In this document: positions 26,939 to 34,455 of the stretch, piece after piece
How the letters are laid out: every line of letters starts with the position of its first letter
Position numbering within the stretch: the first letter of the stretch is position 1
DNA from: Paenibacillus sp. FSL K6-1330
GTDB taxonomy: Bacteria; Bacillota; Bacilli; Paenibacillales; Paenibacillaceae
Assembly: GCF_037976825.1 (NCBI RefSeq)
Contig: NZ_CP150269.1
Coordinates: 5,965,501-6,029,500, forward strand
Length of the DNA stretch: 64,000 nucleotides
Reading direction: 5' to 3'
Program-made: the position numbers and the translations under genes
The notes under the pieces: generated by a model
Databases searched by the model: none
What the model was told of the DNA's origin: nothing
Seen by the model: only the letters and a program-made list of their open reading frames with translations

Positions 26939-27265
26939 TTATCTTTTTAGCTCTTTAACAAAGTACACAAACACCTCAATATTAGGGTATTTCGCTTTAA
27001 ATTGTTCGATTATCGGACTACAACTCGCACAAGGCTCACGGTCAGTGTATAAGTCAATCCTCCCTTTGCGCTGTTCAGGTTTCAATTTTTTTAGCTCGTT
27101 AGTAATATCATCCAGAATCTTAAATTCAGTATCCCATTTCCTTGGGTAAGCTCCTGCTCCATCGACGATGTCTTCAGGGTTTACATCACGTGGAGTATAG
27201 TTCCATTCGCTTTCCCGAAGTGCCGCACGCTGCATCAGTACATATTCATACCGAGTATTTATCAC
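26939..27265 (-). CDS. Orphan deaminase toxin fused to a short VgrG fragment
   Basis: A 108-aa product. Residues about 5-17 (RYEYVLMQRAALR) repeat a stretch from the middle of the VgrG genes at 30577 and 37956, and the DNA is identical over about 35 bases. The rest is a cytidine deaminase-like toxin domain: DTEFKILDDI replaces the usual HxE region, and LYTDREPCASC with PIIEQFKAKYPNIEVFVY gives the zinc PCxxC motif. It resembles the BURPS668_1122 toxin deaminases found in LXG proteins. The start would be a GTG with no good ribosome site. It is a displaced C-terminal cassette, perhaps silent until recombined onto a VgrG. Confidence 0.7.
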   Translation of the reverse strand: MINTRYEYVLMQRAALRESEWNYTPRDVNPEDIVDGAGAYPRKWDTEFKILDDITNELKKLKPEQRKGRIDLYTDREPCASCSPIIEQFKAKYPNIEVFVYFVKELKR

Positions 27266-27625
27266 TGTTTTGCTTAATGATCTTTACTTTCGTCCCATGA
27301 TCAGCGCGGCTTGCTTTAAAATGTTTTCCACCCTGGGTTTGGGTAGAAACAAGCCTTTAGTAATTACAGTTTTCTGGTAGGCATTATGATAAAAGACAGT
27401 GTAACCATGAAAAAAAGCCCGTTCCTACTTATGTTTCAAGTTGGAAAGAGCTTTGAAAGTTCCATCAAGTGTTTGAATGGTTTAGGGATTGGTTTGTTGG
27501 TTGTATTGTACGATCTTGTTGCCAAATTGTAAACCCAATCTATATTTTTGCATGGGTTACTGGTTGAATGATTGTTTTAATCGTCACTAAGCGGTTCAAT
27601 CAATATTGATAAATGTAACAATAGT
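27266..27625 (-). repeat. Intercassette spacer with conserved tail, copy 2
   Basis: No gene is visible in these 360 bases. The tail repeat spans 27409-27515: on the minus strand AAGATCGTACAATACAACC, CACTTGATGGAACTTTC and a hairpin AAGCTCTTTCCAACTTG/...GGAACGGGCTTTTTTT at 27409-27452. It ends the transcript of the immunity gene at 27626. The remaining 27266-27400 is non-coding sequence that separates it from the deaminase remnant. Confidence 0.6.
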
Positions 27626-28126
27626 TTACTCGGCACAACCATTATCTAGCGCATCCAAGGTTTCATCACTTATATCAAGTGGTTCCCTTTTAACTCGATT
27701 TGCAAGCGAAAGAAAATCAGTAGCACCAGCTACATTCAAATAACCTGCCCTTATAAAGAAATGGCCACCTCTTTCATATAGCTTTATTGCTGGCTCAAAC
27801 AAATCTTTATTATCAATAGCAATTTGATTTCCTTCATCAATGAGTGCGTTTAACTCTAAATAACTTTTAACAATTTCTCTAACATAACTATTGTCAATCT
27901 CCTTTAGTATTTGTAATTCATCAACACTCACTTGTGACTTAGTTATCGAATTTGAAATGATAATAAAAGGATACCTACAAGGCCCGGGATAATTTTGGAG
28001 AAATATTGATCCTCTTCTTAAGTATTCTTTACTCAAATGAACATGTGATCTTGCTTGCTTGTGTCCAATACAACTCCAATCTACTGCAGAAATACGCTTC
28101 ATTGCCTGATTAAAATTTTCCATCAT
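27626..28126 (-). CDS. Immunity protein of the ISxxDxSC/DISDE-LD family, copy 1
   Basis: A 166-aa soluble protein related to the product at 30075-30584. Shared features are an N-terminal block (A-ISAVDW against ITRISKIAW), EYLRRGSIFL against EYLRRSSLFL, LFEPAIKLYERGGHFF against IYEPLIKYFERGGTLR, and an end with DISDETLDALD against DISDENLDNVD. Both genes directly follow a toxin of the same C-terminal family, so they are immunity proteins. I recognise no named family. The toxin gene upstream of this copy is broken. Confidence 0.75.
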   Translation of the reverse strand: MMENFNQAMKRISAVDWSCIGHKQARSHVHLSKEYLRRGSIFLQNYPGPCRYPFIIISNSITKSQVSVDELQILKEIDNSYVREIVKSYLELNALIDEGNQIAIDNKDLFEPAIKLYERGGHFFIRAGYLNVAGATDFLSLANRVKREPLDISDETLDALDNGCAE

Positions 28127-28151
28127 TTATTTCGCTCCATCTTCTCTATTT

Positions 28152-28682
28152 TTATTGCCCAAGAACTTTTTTCGCATAATAGTCATATGCTCCAGGGAGT
28201 TCAAATGAAGGTTGATCAGAAGCTACATCATGTGCACCAGGAGGATCTGAACCAAAATCATCAGTATCTTTTCGATACGAACCAGGATTTTTATATGGGT
28301 AGCCTGTTTCATTTTTTCACTTTCAGTCAATTCATGTTTAGCTAACTCTTGAAACCACTTTTTTTGTTTTGGATCCAGCTCACCTTTTTGTGCTTCTTTC
28401 CATATAAAACCAACCTCTAAATCAGGAGTAAAGTGGCCAACTCGATAACTTTGATCATCTAAAGGGATTTTATGTGTATCAAAAAACATGTGTTGTTTCA
28501 TAGCCCTAATTTCTTCTATTGTCATACCAGTATTTTTTGCAACCTGTTCAATATCAGTCATACCAACACTTCTAATATCATCATAATCCTTTGATGCAGC
28601 TTTATATTCTTTTTCTTGAAATTCATCCATAAATGTGGGTTTATAATCATCTACAAGCTTGTATTCATTCCAATCAACCTTT
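28152..28682 (-). pseudogene. Broken toxin C-terminal domain (KHELTE type), frameshifted and headless
   Basis: The frame 28223-28630 encodes DIEQVAKNTGMTIEEI, HMFFDTHKIPLDD, and LAKHELTESEKMKQ, closely related to the toxin end of the VgrG gene at 30577 (IEQLAKNTGLSVEEA, LAAHELAEKKLME). After about 28310 the homology moves to another frame: GYPYKNPGSYR and DPPGAHDVASDQPSFELPG, ending at 28152. So a frameshift separates the two parts. Upstream the frame has no start: it is open to 28682 (VDWNEYKLVDDYKP) and then meets a stop beside a terminator-like hairpin. It is a displaced toxin cassette with an intact immunity gene after it. Confidence 0.75.
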
Positions 28683-28690
28683 TACGCATA

Positions 28691-28735
28691 GAAAAAGCCT
28701 ATTCCTCATTATCAACTTCATGGAATAGGCCTTTT
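28691..28735 (-). terminator. Terminator hairpin between cassettes
   Basis: The hairpin AAAAGGCCTATTCC...GGAATAGGCTTTTTC separates the immunity gene at 28758 from the broken toxin remnant. It is a variant of the AAGCTC/GAGCTT hairpin that ends the other cassettes. Confidence 0.7.
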
Positions 28736-28757
28736 ATTACCAGATATATAGCATTTG

Positions 28758-29228
28758 TTATGATAATACGTTATTTTCTATACTCTTAACTTCTATCATT
28801 TTTTGTTCAATCCAATTCATAACTATTCCCGCCTCCTCACGAGCAATAGCCCCCCTCTCACTTTTATATTTATAATTTTCATACGCCCACACTAATATGA
28901 TTTTCACAAATTCAACTGTCTCTAATTTACAGATCGGTTCTACCTCATCTTCTTCTTCATCATAAAATGGATCTTCAATTATTGTATAGTCTCTATAAGA
29001 TATAACGCTTGATTCATTCCCTCCGTGCCTATATTCGGGTATACTTCCCCTTAATAGATTTATATAATTATCAATATCCTTTTTCAAGTCTTTGAATCTC
29101 CAAGGTATATCAAATCCTAATGGGTCACTTATCATATATGCAAATTCCAATGATTCTTCATCATTAAAATCTAATACAACTTCATCATCTTTTTCTTTAT
29201 AATCTAATGAATATCTATATTTAATCAT
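28758..29228 (-). CDS. Probable immunity protein of the EndoU cassette
   Basis: A 156-aa acidic soluble protein (MIKYRYSLDYKEKDDEVV at the start; EEEDEVEPICKLETVEFVKI and VWAYENYKYKSERGA later). I do not recognise the family. It begins 23 bases after the end of the EndoU remnant on the same strand, the standard position for the matching immunity gene. The ATG at 29228 follows GGGGAT; an upstream in-frame start at 29243 is possible. Confidence 0.6.
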   Translation of the reverse strand: MIKYRYSLDYKEKDDEVVLDFNDEESLEFAYMISDPLGFDIPWRFKDLKKDIDNYINLLRGSIPEYRHGGNESSVISYRDYTIIEDPFYDEEEDEVEPICKLETVEFVKIILVWAYENYKYKSERGAIAREEAGIVMNWIEQKMIEVKSIENNVLS

Positions 29229-29251
29229 ACTACATATCCCCATTCTTTTTA

Positions 29252-29563
29252 CTAATACAACGGATACGCTGAAATAATCTTACCATTCCTGATCACCATT
29301 TCTATCCGCATACCCGCATCCGTATTTCCTCTATATTTATTATTCTTATGAACCTCTTTATTAGCAAAGGCTTCATTTATGGCATCTATCACTTGCTGTG
29401 GAGTCCACTTCTTGGGGAAAAATGTAACTTTAACCTTCTTTAATACTCCATTGACTTCAATATTGACTCGATATACACCGAACTCATTAGGTGGATTAAT
29501 ATTACCAACGATTTTACCATTACTATTTGGCAATCCTTCATAATGAAATCCATTAGCAACTTC
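29252..29563 (-). pseudogene. EndoU nuclease toxin domain, N-terminally truncated
   Basis: The frame after an in-frame TAG (29564-29566) reads EVANGFHYEG, then PNEFGVYRVNIEVNG, TFFPKKWTPQQVIDAINEAF, and ends with RGNTDAGMRIEMVIRNG, KIISAYPLY. This is the C-terminal part of a bacterial EndoU RNase as seen in polymorphic toxins. GFHYEG carries one catalytic histidine, but the preceding HxxxGE segment with the other is missing, so it should be inactive alone. It could start at a TTG (29533), but I take it as a displaced cassette end. Confidence 0.7.
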
Positions 29564-29882
29564 CTACTCAGCTGTGCCCGTTGTGACTTTTAGCACAGCT
29601 TCTCGTTCCAAACTATCTATACGGTGCAGGATTTCGAGTCTTGGGTGCCCGTCCTTCTGATCTGCAAGATGGTTATAATAATCGGCCTATTCCAATAGCT
29701 TGCTTATTTCTGTTGCTACTTGAGTCCGTACTTCCAGATCGTCTTAACTCATCAGCCTGTTGCCGTAACGCTCGTGCTTTCTGACAGTAACTTCTTACTT
29801 CCTCCACTATCGTTTCATATTCTGCTTGGGCCTGAGCAATTAAACCCAATGTTTCCTCTACTACCTGTTCAAATTTCGCCAT
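29564..29882 (-). pseudogene. Small coiled-coil gene with an internal frameshift
   Basis: It begins with a near-perfect ribosome site (AGGAGGAAAAGGTGA) and the coiled-coil MAKFEQVVEETLGLIAQAQA to about residue 50, then stops at 29673 after AIGIGRLL. In the next frame the reading resumes as ADYYNHLADQKDGHPRLEI and LEREAVLKVTTGTAE, ending at the TAG 29564, and the same frame then runs on into the EndoU piece. So a once-continuous gene of about 105 codons has suffered a one-base change. Function unknown; small coiled-coil partners often accompany secreted toxins of Bacillota. Confidence 0.6.
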
Positions 29883-29912
29883 TCACCTTTTCCTCCTTTG
29901 ATTTTGAGCATG

Positions 29913-30045
29913 CAAAAAAGCTCATTCCTACTTATGGTTCAAGTGGGAAAGAGCTTGTAAAACAAGTTAGAAAGAGCTTTGAAAGTTTATCAAGTGTTTC
30001 AATTATTTTTTGTTTGGTTGTTGGTTGTATTGTACGATCTTGTTG
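29913..30045 (-). repeat. Conserved cassette tail, copy 3, with terminator hairpin
   Basis: On the minus strand it runs AAGATCGTACAATACAACC, AACCAAACAAAAAA, CACTTGATAAACTTTC, then AAGCTCTTTCCCACTTG...AAGTAGGAATGAGCTTTTTT (29913-29956). It follows the immunity gene at 30075. An extra AAGCTCTTTC copy inside it suggests slippage. Confidence 0.75.
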
Positions 30046-30074
30046 TTAGGATTGAAAACATAAAAATTGACATT

Positions 30075-30584
30075 TCAATTACTTTCAATATCAACGTTAT
30101 CTAAATTTTCGTCTGAAATATCAATAGCATGTAACTTTGAATATCGTTCACGCCAATTATCTATGGGAAATGCACCGAACCCATAATCCAAATAGATACC
30201 CTGATCAAGTCTAAGAGTTCCCCCTCTTTCAAAATACTTAATCAATGGCTCGTAAATATCTAGATATTCACCTTTAATTCTTTTTCCTTTCCCAACTAAA
30301 GAGACCCATTCAAGATAACGTAAACATATTGTTTTACATAATAGATTTGGTTTACCTGATTCTGAAAAAATACTAGTGATAATATCCTCTAAATCCAGAT
30401 TAGAGCCCAACACTTTTGCAGGACTAAAGAAAGGCCCCGATTCAGTTGATTTCCCCTCCAAAAATAGTGAACTTCTCCTCAAATACTCGGCAATTAAAAG
30501 TTCACTTGATTTCTTTTTTGTTTCAGAAGTTCCCCAAGCAATTTTTGAGATACGTGTTATTGCCTTTTCCAAGAAATCAGTCAT
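30075..30584 (-). CDS. Immunity protein of the toxin-tipped VgrG at 30577, family copy 2
   Basis: A 169-aa soluble protein starting MTDFLEKAITRISKIAWG. Its ATG overlaps the stop codon of the VgrG-toxin gene (TATGACTGA), so the pair is translationally coupled, with GGAGTG as ribosome site. It is related to the product at 27626-28126, which follows a toxin remnant of the same family. It should bind and block the KHELxE-type toxin domain at the end of the VgrG protein. A longer frame up to 30695 lies inside the toxin gene and is not used. Confidence 0.8.
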   Translation of the reverse strand: MTDFLEKAITRISKIAWGTSETKKKSSELLIAEYLRRSSLFLEGKSTESGPFFSPAKVLGSNLDLEDIITSIFSESGKPNLLCKTICLRYLEWVSLVGKGKRIKGEYLDIYEPLIKYFERGGTLRLDQGIYLDYGFGAFPIDNWRERYSKLHAIDISDENLDNVDIESN

Positions 30585-33500
30585 ATAGTTCACTCCATTT
30601 GAGATTATAAAATTTAGCAACATCTTCCTCATACCCTGGGAATGAGCCAAAATCAGGTTGCTTAGGTGCCAAGTCATGAGCGCCAGGTGGATCATTTGTA
30701 AATTTCATGCCATCCCATGAGTCAGGATGTCGGTAACTAAGACCACTCTCCATTAGTTTTTTTTCTGCTAATTCATGTGCCGCTAACTGTTTGAACCATT
30801 CCTTACCTTGGGGAGTTAATTCTCCAGTTTGCGCTTTAGTAAACGCATATACAACTTCTGAGTCAGGGGTGAGTCGTGATTTATAATAATAAAGCCCTTG
30901 TTGATCATAATGACACAATTCATATTCATTTAAAAACATATGGGATTTAAGATTTTTAGCTTCCTCAACACTAAGACCTGTGTTTTTAGCAAGTTGCTCA
31001 ATATTATCCAATCCACTTGCTCTTATCAATTCTGCCTTCTTCTCTGTCGCTATATCAATTTTTAGTTTTGTTTCAACAGGAGGCTCTCCAAATCTTTTAG
31101 GAGCTTGTCCTGCCCCCCCAAACGATCCACTTGAGCTTGTTTTCTTTTTCTTTAAAGCTTCATATAATTCCTTCTCTTTCTTGAAATATAAATCTCTCTT
31201 ATCTTTAGAAGCTCTTCTAATAGCTCTGCTCTCTTCAACGGCTTGCCGAACTCGCATTGCCATTTCTTTCTGTCTTCTATCTTGCCCACGTTTAAAGCGA
31301 GTCTTAGGTGTAGAAACCTGGTCAATCCCCTTCACATATCTAGCATTATAAGCTCCTTTGGCCCCTTTCAACAGACTTTTCCCAAGTATCGCTAGATCCA
31401 CCGCTCCTAGCATTAACCCTGTCACATCCAGCATTTCCTGATTAATCCCTAAGAAGCTTGTGTCGGATACTACCCCATCATTTAAATCCTGCAGCTTCAT
31501 GGTACTTACACCGATCTGTGCAACGCCCCAAACTCCGTTGGCTATAGCTAATAAATATAACGAACCACCTGCGGTGAAAAAGGCACCTACTACAGCTACG
31601 GCTCCAAACAATAAGTTGAGTTCTGTCATCAATTTTTGCTGTTTAACCACGAGCTCCTCAAAGGTGAAACGTGAAAAATAGATATCCTCATCCGGGATTT
31701 TGCTAAAATAATCCGGTACCTGCGGAATCAACTCGTTTAATTGATGTTCCTCTCTTCGCTCCTCCCAACGATCCCCCCATTTTTCTATCGAGCCAGATAA
31801 TGCCTTTGATACATTCACAAGCCCCTGTAACGCTTCATTATCTTTAGCCTGATTCTCTATATGAGCCTTCACAGCTTTCCATGGGGAGGTTGGCTGCTTA
31901 GGCGGCGCCTTCTTGCCACTTCGAATGTCGATGTAGCCTTGATAGAACTCCGCATATTCTTGCTGTTCTTGGGCTCTTTCCTTTTTTGACTTGTTCTCAG
32001 GCTTAGGTGGGGGTGGAATGAATTTTTCTTTATAACGCCTCTGTAATTCATTTTCACCTAGGGATTTTAATGATTCTTTAGCGCTCTCTTTCGTTTTCGG
32101 ATTTTGTACTCGAGCAATGGCATCGTTTGTAATTTTTTGTCGAACTTCTTCCGTCCAATGATAAGCCGGTGCAGAAAATCCGCTAATGTATCTTCGATTT
32201 TCTTTTCTTTCTTTATTCGCTACCTCTAATTCATGATCCACATACAACTTCTCAAGCTCTTCATCCGTAAGCATATCCAGAAAGTCCATTTCGACTTTCT
32301 CAAGACTCACCTTTTTGCCTTTAATCCCTACATACTCCGGCCGGATTTCCAGATAATGATCCGTGTTGGTGAAGAAGGTGATCGTCTCGTTAGCCACGAG
32401 CTTGATATGCTCCGGCATATTTTGGCCGCCTAGCTCGATTTCATTGGACGCGACTACAAGAATGGATTCTGTAGCGTTTAATGAAATATCGTTCCCATCC
32501 AGAGTTAAACTGACGGTATTCTTCTCGAATAATACACCGTCTTCACCAAGTTCCATCTTCGCCGCTCCAGGCATATGGAATACTTTTGTCATCGGCTTCT
32601 GGAAGACGGTGCGCGATTTCATCTCATCGTTTCTGCCTCGCACGGAGTTGATGGCAATCGCCTTTTTCTCCGTTCCTTCAGGAAAATAAACTTTGATGCG
32701 CGCCCCTTTTTCCGGCATACAGTGAAAGATGTTATTGCCTTCCGGCGAGTACGGAAACCACCAATTCCCTCGTTCGTCATGATCGTGATCAATATCCAAA
32801 TGCACCTTAACCATGTTGTTACCGCGTTTTATAACGCGTCCTTCCAAGGCAACTCCCTGAAGCGCACGATTCGTTCTTACCTTACGCCGAAGTGCCGCAC
32901 GCTGCATCAGTACATATTCATAATAGATTAAACCAGACTCATAAGTAATAACGGATTCCGTAACTACCCACATCTGTCCCTTAAAAGAAACGTTGTCCCC
33001 CACCTGGCAGTACTGATTCGTATGTACCCGGTAACTGACGAAGTCAGACTCCCCCAAGTCTGAGCTCACATCCGAATTCGCTTGTATATCAAGAAAGTTC
33101 CCCCGATCTTTAATGATCGAATAATAATGGGATCGGATAACCTTCCCCCATGAGAAATCAGGTACGCCAAAATAAACCCGAGGCGCATCCATGACGATAT
33201 CAGGAAGGATGACCGTACCGATCCGTGATGCCAGCCTCTTTAAAAACTGCCAATTCGTCTCTTCATACTGAACAAGGAGCTGACCAATTGTCGCTTCGGG
33301 GGGCGTAGCTTCGTTCTGGGCATCCCCTCCGGGATACAAATTGGCAATCTGCCGAATCAAATCGGTATAAGTCAGGGACTTGTTCTGAAAGGAACGACTC
33401 TCTAAATGCCGATCCATTTCATAGGTTCGCGACAGGCCTTCTATGGTTACATGGGGAATACCATCTTCCATCTGAATATCGATATTGGAGATTCCACCTG

Positions 33501-33675
33501 CGAACAGGTACTCATTCCCCTGCTCGGTAGATTTACGTATAAGCAAGCTATCTCGGTATGTACCATTTCTTAAGCATATATCGGCTTGTTCCTCTGACAT
33601 GGTCGTTGAAATATAACAACGGGTATGATCATTAAACTTGCACAACATGGATCCAGAAATAATAAAAAAGCTCAT
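30577..33675 (-). CDS. VgrG spike fused to a C-terminal toxin (KHELxE type), beheaded at its N-terminus
   Basis: Compared with the gene at 37956 it lacks the first 28 or so codons and begins with chance sequence (MSFFIISGSML) from a 49-bp inverted repeat; the shared part starts at CKFNDHTRCYIS. In order: gpD-like VgrG domain, gp5-type OB domain (GRVIKRGNNMVKVHLDIDHD, MPEKGARIKVYFPEG), beta-spike stretch, helical linker, a hydrophobic pair (AVAVVGAFFTAGGSLYLLAI), a PT-TG-like pretoxin motif (MLDVTGLMLGAVDL), and a toxin tail with NIEQLAKNTGLSVEEA, LAAHELAEKKLME and DPPGAHDLAPKQPDF. The toxin resembles a C-terminal domain I know from LXG-type toxins; its activity is unknown to me. The ribosome site is poor, so it may be weakly expressed. 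Confidence 0.8.
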   Translation of the reverse strand: MSFFIISGSMLCKFNDHTRCYISTTMSEEQADICLRNGTYRDSLLIRKSTEQGNEYLFAGGISNIDIQMEDGIPHVTIEGLSRTYEMDRHLESRSFQNKSLTYTDLIRQIANLYPGGDAQNEATPPEATIGQLLVQYEETNWQFLKRLASRIGTVILPDIVMDAPRVYFGVPDFSWGKVIRSHYYSIIKDRGNFLDIQANSDVSSDLGESDFVSYRVHTNQYCQVGDNVSFKGQMWVVTESVITYESGLIYYEYVLMQRAALRRKVRTNRALQGVALEGRVIKRGNNMVKVHLDIDHDHDERGNWWFPYSPEGNNIFHCMPEKGARIKVYFPEGTEKKAIAINSVRGRNDEMKSRTVFQKPMTKVFHMPGAAKMELGEDGVLFEKNTVSLTLDGNDISLNATESILVVASNEIELGGQNMPEHIKLVANETITFFTNTDHYLEIRPEYVGIKGKKVSLEKVEMDFLDMLTDEELEKLYVDHELEVANKERKENRRYISGFSAPAYHWTEEVRQKITNDAIARVQNPKTKESAKESLKSLGENELQRRYKEKFIPPPPKPENKSKKERAQEQQEYAEFYQGYIDIRSGKKAPPKQPTSPWKAVKAHIENQAKDNEALQGLVNVSKALSGSIEKWGDRWEERREEHQLNELIPQVPDYFSKIPDEDIYFSRFTFEELVVKQQKLMTELNLLFGAVAVVGAFFTAGGSLYLLAIANGVWGVAQIGVSTMKLQDLNDGVVSDTSFLGINQEMLDVTGLMLGAVDLAILGKSLLKGAKGAYNARYVKGIDQVSTPKTRFKRGQDRRQKEMAMRVRQAVEESRAIRRASKDKRDLYFKKEKELYEALKKKKTSSSGSFGGAGQAPKRFGEPPVETKLKIDIATEKKAELIRASGLDNIEQLAKNTGLSVEEAKNLKSHMFLNEYELCHYDQQGLYYYKSRLTPDSEVVYAFTKAQTGELTPQGKEWFKQLAAHELAEKKLMESGLSYRHPDSWDGMKFTNDPPGAHDLAPKQPDFGSFPGYEEDVAKFYNLKWSELYD
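31335..33641 (-). repeat. Long direct repeat shared by the two VgrG-toxin genes, copy 1
   Basis: From the codons for KFNDHTR to those for GAYNARYVK this sequence is nearly identical to 38690-41025. The main difference is about ten codons (the DQLPLKELKT region) missing here. A third, shorter copy covers about 35165-35880 in the truncated gene. Such repeats allow homologous exchange or deletion of the intervening 7 kb. Confidence 0.85.
33624..33672 (+). repeat. 49-bp inverted repeat, left arm
   Basis: The 49 bases from TATGATCATTAAACTTGC to AATAAAAAAGCT match the reverse complement of 36019-36067 with one mismatch. The first 18 bases are antisense VgrG sequence; the rest encodes, on the other strand, the start of the truncated tip gene. 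Confidence 0.9.
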
Positions 33676-33929
33676 TCCTACCTAACAATCAAGTAGAAAT
33701 AAGCTGTTAATAAGCTCAGCAATAGTATTGAATTTTAGTTGGAATGAACTTTTGAAAGTTTATTAAGTGTTTCTGATTTTTTAGTGTTTAGTTTGTTTTT
33801 TTAGTTTGTTTTTGGTTGCATTATACGATTTCTATTAGAATATAGGACGCATTTTCACAAACCTACAGGTTATACTATTAATTTCTATAATAGTAATTGA
33901 TAGATTTGTTGTTAACTAAGAAAAAGAAA
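33673..33929 (-). repeat. Diverged cassette tail, copy 4
   Basis: No gene is visible. On the minus strand the stretch reads AGAAATCGTATAATGCAACC, CACTTAATAAACTTTCAAA, AAGTTCATTCCAACT, and AAGTAGGAATGAGCTTTTTT, a diverged version of the cassette tails at 26415, 27409 and 29913. The 100 bases closest to 33929 are nearly identical to 36150-36239, so the immunity gene and its tail were duplicated together. Confidence 0.6.
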
Positions 33930-34454
33930 TTACTTTTCGTGCTCGCTATCTTTTAAAAAATCTTCTTCTTGATAAGGATAATTCAGTAGTTCTAGATTTT
34001 CCTTAGTCATATACCATGTTCGATAATCTAAATTACTATTAATAAACAAACGCCCTTTAGCTCTTTTCAATAGAGGATACGTGGTGTGATCCTCAACAAC
34101 CAAATCCAGATTATTTAACCGCAATAATTTTCCAATTACTTCGAGTAGTTTTAACCATCCGATATCAAACGTACTCGTTATAAATTGAATACTAATAAAA
34201 ACATTCGTATCCACACCATACGCTTCGAGGTTTGCCTTCCTATAACGTTCTATATAGTCATCCTCATCATCTAATTCAATGCTCATTGAAAAATATGTGC
34301 AGCCAACACTTACGTATTGAGTACCAGTTCGATCCCATACCTCTGCCTCATAATTAATTAATTCTATAAATAATACTTCGCATAACATATTGTAGAGCAA
34401 TTTCCCCAATTCTTTTTTAGGCAAATTAGAACCAATACTTAACGAATAATCCAT
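33930..34454 (-). CDS. Immunity protein, paralogue B of the MDYSLSIGSN family
   Basis: A 174-aa acidic soluble protein that directly follows a PD-(D/E)XK-like nuclease toxin gene and is therefore its likely antidote. GGAGG is 10 bases before the ATG at 34454, which overlaps the toxin stop region; a start at 34463 would leave no spacing. Compared with paralogues A and C it differs mainly in the middle (EAYGVDTNVFISIQFITST, LLRLNNLD), where toxin specificity may lie. A weak resemblance to the 301-aa product at 37050 (a related fold with NYFGVNTNLR) ties all four to one superfamily. Confidence 0.8.
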   Translation of the reverse strand: MDYSLSIGSNLPKKELGKLLYNMLCEVLFIELINYEAEVWDRTGTQYVSVGCTYFSMSIELDDEDDYIERYRKANLEAYGVDTNVFISIQFITSTFDIGWLKLLEVIGKLLRLNNLDLVVEDHTTYPLLKRAKGRLFINSNLDYRTWYMTKENLELLNYPYQEEDFLKDSEHEK

Positions 34455-34455
34455 T

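Noticed and set aside
26415..30045. Regularly repeated tails considered as a CRISPR array
   Set aside because: Units are 1-2 kb apart, contain genes and differ in sequence; they are cassette ends, not short spaced repeats.
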